Assembly (NCBI GenBank): GCA_964486825.1
Contig: CAZAQS010000019.1
Coordinates: forward strand, 1-34,958
Reading direction: 5' to 3'
Origin: CAZAQS01 sp964486825
GTDB lineage: Bacteria > Chloroflexota > Anaerolineae > Anaerolineales > UBA4823
Length of the DNA: 34,958 nucleotides
Below, in pieces: positions 32,148-34,958 of this stretch (position 1 is its first letter; each line of letters starts with the position of its first letter). The notes under the pieces are model-generated. The model made no database searches. It was not told the DNA's origin and saw nothing but the letters and a program-made list of their open reading frames with translations. The position numbers and the translations under genes are program-made.

Positions 32148-32981
32148 ATGAAAACCACCACCACTCGTTCCTTGCAAACGGTCGTACTGGTATTAGCGGT
32201 GACCGGGCTCATGGCGTTGGCATTAGGTGGCTTCCTGACCCCCTTATCACGCCTTTTTCTAACTCCCGTTGTTTCGGCTCAAACCTGGGTTTCGACTCGT
32301 TACCAGGCCTTGCAAGATTTTGTCAGCTCTCCAAGTGATATGAACCGCCTCCGGCAGCGGAATGCGGAACTGGAAGCTGAGGTAGCCCGCTTGCAAACGC
32401 AGATCATCGAGCTGCAAAGTGAGATCAAGGAAGTCCAGGTGCTTTCAGCATTACTGGATTTTGCTCGCGCTCACCCAGAGAATGCTTTTGTTTCTGCTAC
32501 GGTTATCGGGCGTGACCCCAGCCCCTTTATCCAATATGTCAATATCAACCGGGGTTCAGATGCCGGGCTGCGACGCGGCATGCCGGTCGTTACGCACCAG
32601 GGATTGGTCGGACGTATCGCGGCTGTCACAGCCAGTGCCGCACGCATCCAGCTAATTACGGATCCATCCTCGAATATCAATGTAAGCTTACAACCCTCAC
32701 AGGCGGAAGCTGTCCTCTCGGGCCAGATCACCGGTGAGGTAAGCCTTGATATGATCCCCATCGATGCCAATGTGCAGCCCGGCGACCTGGTGCTCACCTC
32801 TGGTTATGGTGGCAACTATCCGGCCGAGATCCTGATCGGTCAGGTCAGTGGTGTGCGTAAAAGAGATTACGAGCTTTTTCAAACCGCCTCGGTGCAACCG
32901 GTGGTGGACTTCACGAAGCTCCAAATCGTAATGGTCATTACTAACTTTAACCCAGTTAACCTTTCCCCGCTTTTGCCCTGA
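32148..32981 (+). CDS. mreC: Rod shape-determining protein MreC
   Basis: One N-terminal membrane helix (about residues 9-29) is followed by a coiled coil (about 65-95, LRQRNAELEAEVARLQTQII) and the two beta-barrel domains of MreC. Recognisable segments are ATVIGRDPSPFIQYVNINRG, GMPVVTHQGLVGRI, LITDPSSNINV, VQPGDLVLTSGYGG and YPAEILIGQV. It links the MreB filament to penicillin-binding proteins outside the membrane. At 277 aa it is typical. It starts 65 bp after mreB with only a weak ribosome site. Confidence 0.93.
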   Translation: MKTTTTRSLQTVVLVLAVTGLMALALGGFLTPLSRLFLTPVVSAQTWVSTRYQALQDFVSSPSDMNRLRQRNAELEAEVARLQTQIIELQSEIKEVQVLSALLDFARAHPENAFVSATVIGRDPSPFIQYVNINRGSDAGLRRGMPVVTHQGLVGRIAAVTASAARIQLITDPSSNINVSLQPSQAEAVLSGQITGEVSLDMIPIDANVQPGDLVLTSGYGGNYPAEILIGQVSGVRKRDYELFQTASVQPVVDFTKLQIVMVITNFNPVNLSPLLP

Positions 32982-33052
32982 AGAGGTCTCCGATTATCGA
33001 GCCTGCAAAAGTTGCACCAAGGTAAGGCTGGGCATAGACATTCAAATTAACC

Positions 33053-33553
33053 TTGGCGATATTTATTGCTTTCCCGATCTTAGGTGGGCTGATGATGTTC
33101 CAATCGGCCGTCGCTAGCCAGATCCCCCTATTGCATGGCAGCGTCGACCTGATCCTGCTGGCTTTGGTAGCCTGGGCGCTTCAGAAACATGTCGATACGG
33201 CCTGGCAGTGGGCATTGATTGGAGGGCTTCTCTTCAGCCTGGCATCAGCACTACCGGCAGGGGTGATGCTGGTGGGATACCTGGGCACGATAGGGTTGGC
33301 AGAGTTATTCAAGCGGCGTGTGTGGCATGTCCCGATCCTGGCGATGTTTGTAACCGTCTTCCTGGGTACGCTCATCACGCATTTCGTTTCTATCCTTTCC
33401 TTGCTGATAACAGGCACATCACTGCCTCTACTGCAAACCTTGAACCTGGTTACCTTACCAAGCCTGCTGCTCAATACCCTTCTGGCAATACCCATGTATG
33501 CTATAATGCGTGACCTTGCCGGATGGGTATACCCGCAGGAGATCGAAGTATGA
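33053..33553 (+). CDS. mreD: Rod shape-determining protein MreD
   Basis: A 166-aa very hydrophobic protein with about five to six membrane segments (FIAFPILGGLMMFQSAVASQ, LILLALVAWAL, ALIGGLLFSLASALPAGVML, HVPILAMFVTVFLG, LLLNTLLAIPMYAIMRDL). It fits MreD by size, topology and position between mreC and a PBP2 gene. The start is probably TTG at 33053, because a stop lies 16 bp upstream and there is no ATG nearby; no good ribosome site is seen. It overlaps the penicillin-binding protein gene by 4 bp (ATGA). Confidence 0.85.
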   Translation: MAIFIAFPILGGLMMFQSAVASQIPLLHGSVDLILLALVAWALQKHVDTAWQWALIGGLLFSLASALPAGVMLVGYLGTIGLAELFKRRVWHVPILAMFVTVFLGTLITHFVSILSLLITGTSLPLLQTLNLVTLPSLLLNTLLAIPMYAIMRDLAGWVYPQEIEV

Positions 33554-34958
33554 ACGGATCATCAAAATTAGAAAACACACTCCAGCATGGGCGTTTGCTC
33601 AGCTTAATGGTCCTGGTTGGAGTAGTTTTTGCCATCTATCTTGGGCGTCTTTTTAACCTGCAGGTGCTAGAGGGGGAGTTCTGGGTTGCTAAAGCAGAAG
33701 ACAACCGTACGACAGAGCTCAGCCTGGCTGCTCCACGGGGGATCATATACGACCGGAATGGATTCGTCCTGGCTCGTAATATCCCATCTTATAACGTGGT
33801 GATTACGGCTGCGGAGCTACCCGATGACGTTGGTGAAGTGCAAGAGATCTACCGGGAGTTATCGCTGGTCATCGGTGTGCCTGTCAGCCGGAGCGAACTG
33901 ACTGAGGAAACTCCCTACGTGGAGTGCTTCTCCGATCACGGTATCTCGCAAATAGCTGAATTTGGCCTGACCAGCTATCCATACACGCCTGTTAAGATCG
34001 CCTGCGATGTGGATCAACGCGTGGCGATGGCCGTGCTTGAGAAGGCCATCGACTGGCCTGGAGTCGATGTGGAGATCGTCCCGATCCGCGATTACCCCAC
34101 GGGTTCCCTGACCGCTTCCATCATTGGTTATCTTGGACCGATCTCTCCTGCCAATGAAGCTTACTATACCGCCAGGGGCTTCGTCCCTAACCGTGACAAG
34201 GTGGGCTATGCAGGTCTTGAAAGGACTTACCAGGAAGAGTTGGCAGGAGTGAACGGGAGACGTAGTATCGAAGTTGATGTAGCCGGGAAAATTCTCTTCG
34301 ACCGAGAGCCTCCCGTACCCCCCGAACCGGGGTTAAATTTACGCCTGAGCCTGGATACGCGTTTTCAGCAAGCCACAGAAGCGGTCTTGGTCAGCGAAAT
34401 TGAGTTATGGAACGCCTATTGGGGAGAGATGCGCTATACCAGCGGGGTGGTAATTGCTATGAACCCGCAGACCGGGGAGATCTTATCGATGGTTTCGTGG
34501 CCAAGCTACGAGAACAACCGCCTGGCCCGCTTCATTCCCGCCTACTACTACCGGCAGTTAGAAGCGGATGCGCGTAAGCCATTGCTCAACCATGCTATTG
34601 GTGACGAGTTACCTGCCGGATCAGTATTTAAACTTGCTACGGCCTTAGGAGCATTAAACGAAGGAGTGGTTACCCCTAACCAGGTGATCCAAACTCCGGG
34701 TACGCTTACGATTATCGAGCGCTTCTCTTTCCAGGACCCTGGCAAGGAGCGACCTTTTGTGGACTGGAATTGGAGAACAGGTGGGTTTGGCCAGCTCGAT
34801 TTCCTGGGGGGCCTGTCAAACTCCAGCAATGTCTATTTCTATAAGCTCGGCGGCGGCTACCAGGATGAAGTGCCAGAGGGCTTGGGAATTTGCCGTTTGG
34901 GGACTTACGCCAAAGCGCTTGGATATGGTGACTACCCCTTTTACAGGGAGGTCTCAGA
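33550..34958 (+). CDS. mrdA: Class B penicillin-binding protein 2 (elongasome transpeptidase), truncated by window edge
   Basis: The frame runs from an ATG overlapping the mreD stop to the right edge without a stop (469 codons visible). An N-terminal membrane anchor (about 20-38, LMVLVGVVFAIYLGRLF) is followed by the PBP dimerisation domain (APRGIIYDRNG, YPTGSLTASIIGYLG, GYAGLERTYQEELAG) and the start of the transpeptidase domain (SGVVIAMNPQTGEILSMVSWP). The active-site SxxK is PAGSVFK (S358, K361) and SxN is S425-S426-N427; the KTG motif would lie outside the window. It performs peptidoglycan crosslinking in the Rod complex with MreBCD and RodA. Symbol assigned from position after mreD and architecture. 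Confidence 0.92.
   Translation, partial: MNGSSKLENTLQHGRLLSLMVLVGVVFAIYLGRLFNLQVLEGEFWVAKAEDNRTTELSLAAPRGIIYDRNGFVLARNIPSYNVVITAAELPDDVGEVQEIYRELSLVIGVPVSRSELTEETPYVECFSDHGISQIAEFGLTSYPYTPVKIACDVDQRVAMAVLEKAIDWPGVDVEIVPIRDYPTGSLTASIIGYLGPISPANEAYYTARGFVPNRDKVGYAGLERTYQEELAGVNGRRSIEVDVAGKILFDREPPVPPEPGLNLRLSLDTRFQQATEAVLVSEIELWNAYWGEMRYTSGVVIAMNPQTGEILSMVSWPSYENNRLARFIPAYYYRQLEADARKPLLNHAIGDELPAGSVFKLATALGALNEGVVTPNQVIQTPGTLTIIERFSFQDPGKERPFVDWNWRTGGFGQLDFLGGLSNSSNVYFYKLGGGYQDEVPEGLGICRLGTYAKALGYGDYPFYREVS

Overview
The window looks like a piece of a draft or metagenome-assembled genome from a Chloroflexota bacterium, most likely class Anaerolineae. This is inferred from gene content and protein style: LiaF-like/PRC-barrel envelope proteins, LmbE- and PSP1-family genes beside mrp, a KorA with fused gamma domain, MBOAT/SGNH and LysM proteins, and mreBCD-mrdA. 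I could not run a taxonomic search. A run of 10 Ns at 14679-14688 is a scaffold gap inside one gene. No rRNA, tRNA, CRISPR array, insertion sequence or phage gene is visible.

Layout. 1-1015 (+): tail of a LiaF-like membrane protein, ending at a shared terminator (1030-1077). 1079-4722 (-): a GntR/FCD regulator followed by 2-oxoacid:ferredoxin oxidoreductase korA-korB. 4804-6874 (-): an M20 amidohydrolase and a leaderless BtuF-like binding protein. 6992-13467 (-): one long, tightly packed transcription unit, in order iscX-like, nuoB, nuoCD fusion, nuoI, a small CxxC/CxxC protein, mrp, a RicT/PSP1 protein and a PIG-L deacetylase. A COG2345/SufR-like regulator is divergent from it at 13572. 14293-15577 (-): a PRC-barrel lipoprotein broken by the assembly gap. 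15908-18469 (+): an SGNH/MBOAT O-acylation pair. 18736-23031 (+): LysM protein, fatty acid desaturase, winged-helix protein and Tat-type L,D-transpeptidase. 23042-25348 (-): glycosyltransferase and DEAD-box helicase. 25609-28546 (+): alpha-toroid protein and MocR regulator, with a possible small gene (-) between them. 28551-30808 (-): glmS under a glmS ribozyme. 31000-end (+): mreB, mreC, mreD and the start of a class B penicillin-binding protein (mrdA).

Two things stand out. First, the 13467-to-7.7 kb unit joins the peripheral Q-module subunits of respiratory complex I with proteins tied to iron-sulfur metabolism: an IscX homologue, an Mrp/Ind1-type P-loop carrier and the cysteine-rich RicT-like protein. 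It is divergent from a regulator whose C-terminal cysteines follow the SufR-like Fe-S-binding spacing. Consensus-like promoters face each other across an AT-rich palindrome, and both predict very short or absent 5' leaders. This suggests a self-contained, Fe-S-responsive module for building part of complex I.

Second, the 350-nt leader of glmS contains a recognisable glmS self-cleaving ribozyme with a cleavage site, the TGACGAGG and ATCGA core elements, and an unusually large 56-nt insertion in its P3 region. It implies glucosamine-6-phosphate feedback on cell-wall precursor supply, next to the divergent mreBCD-mrdA cell-shape operon.
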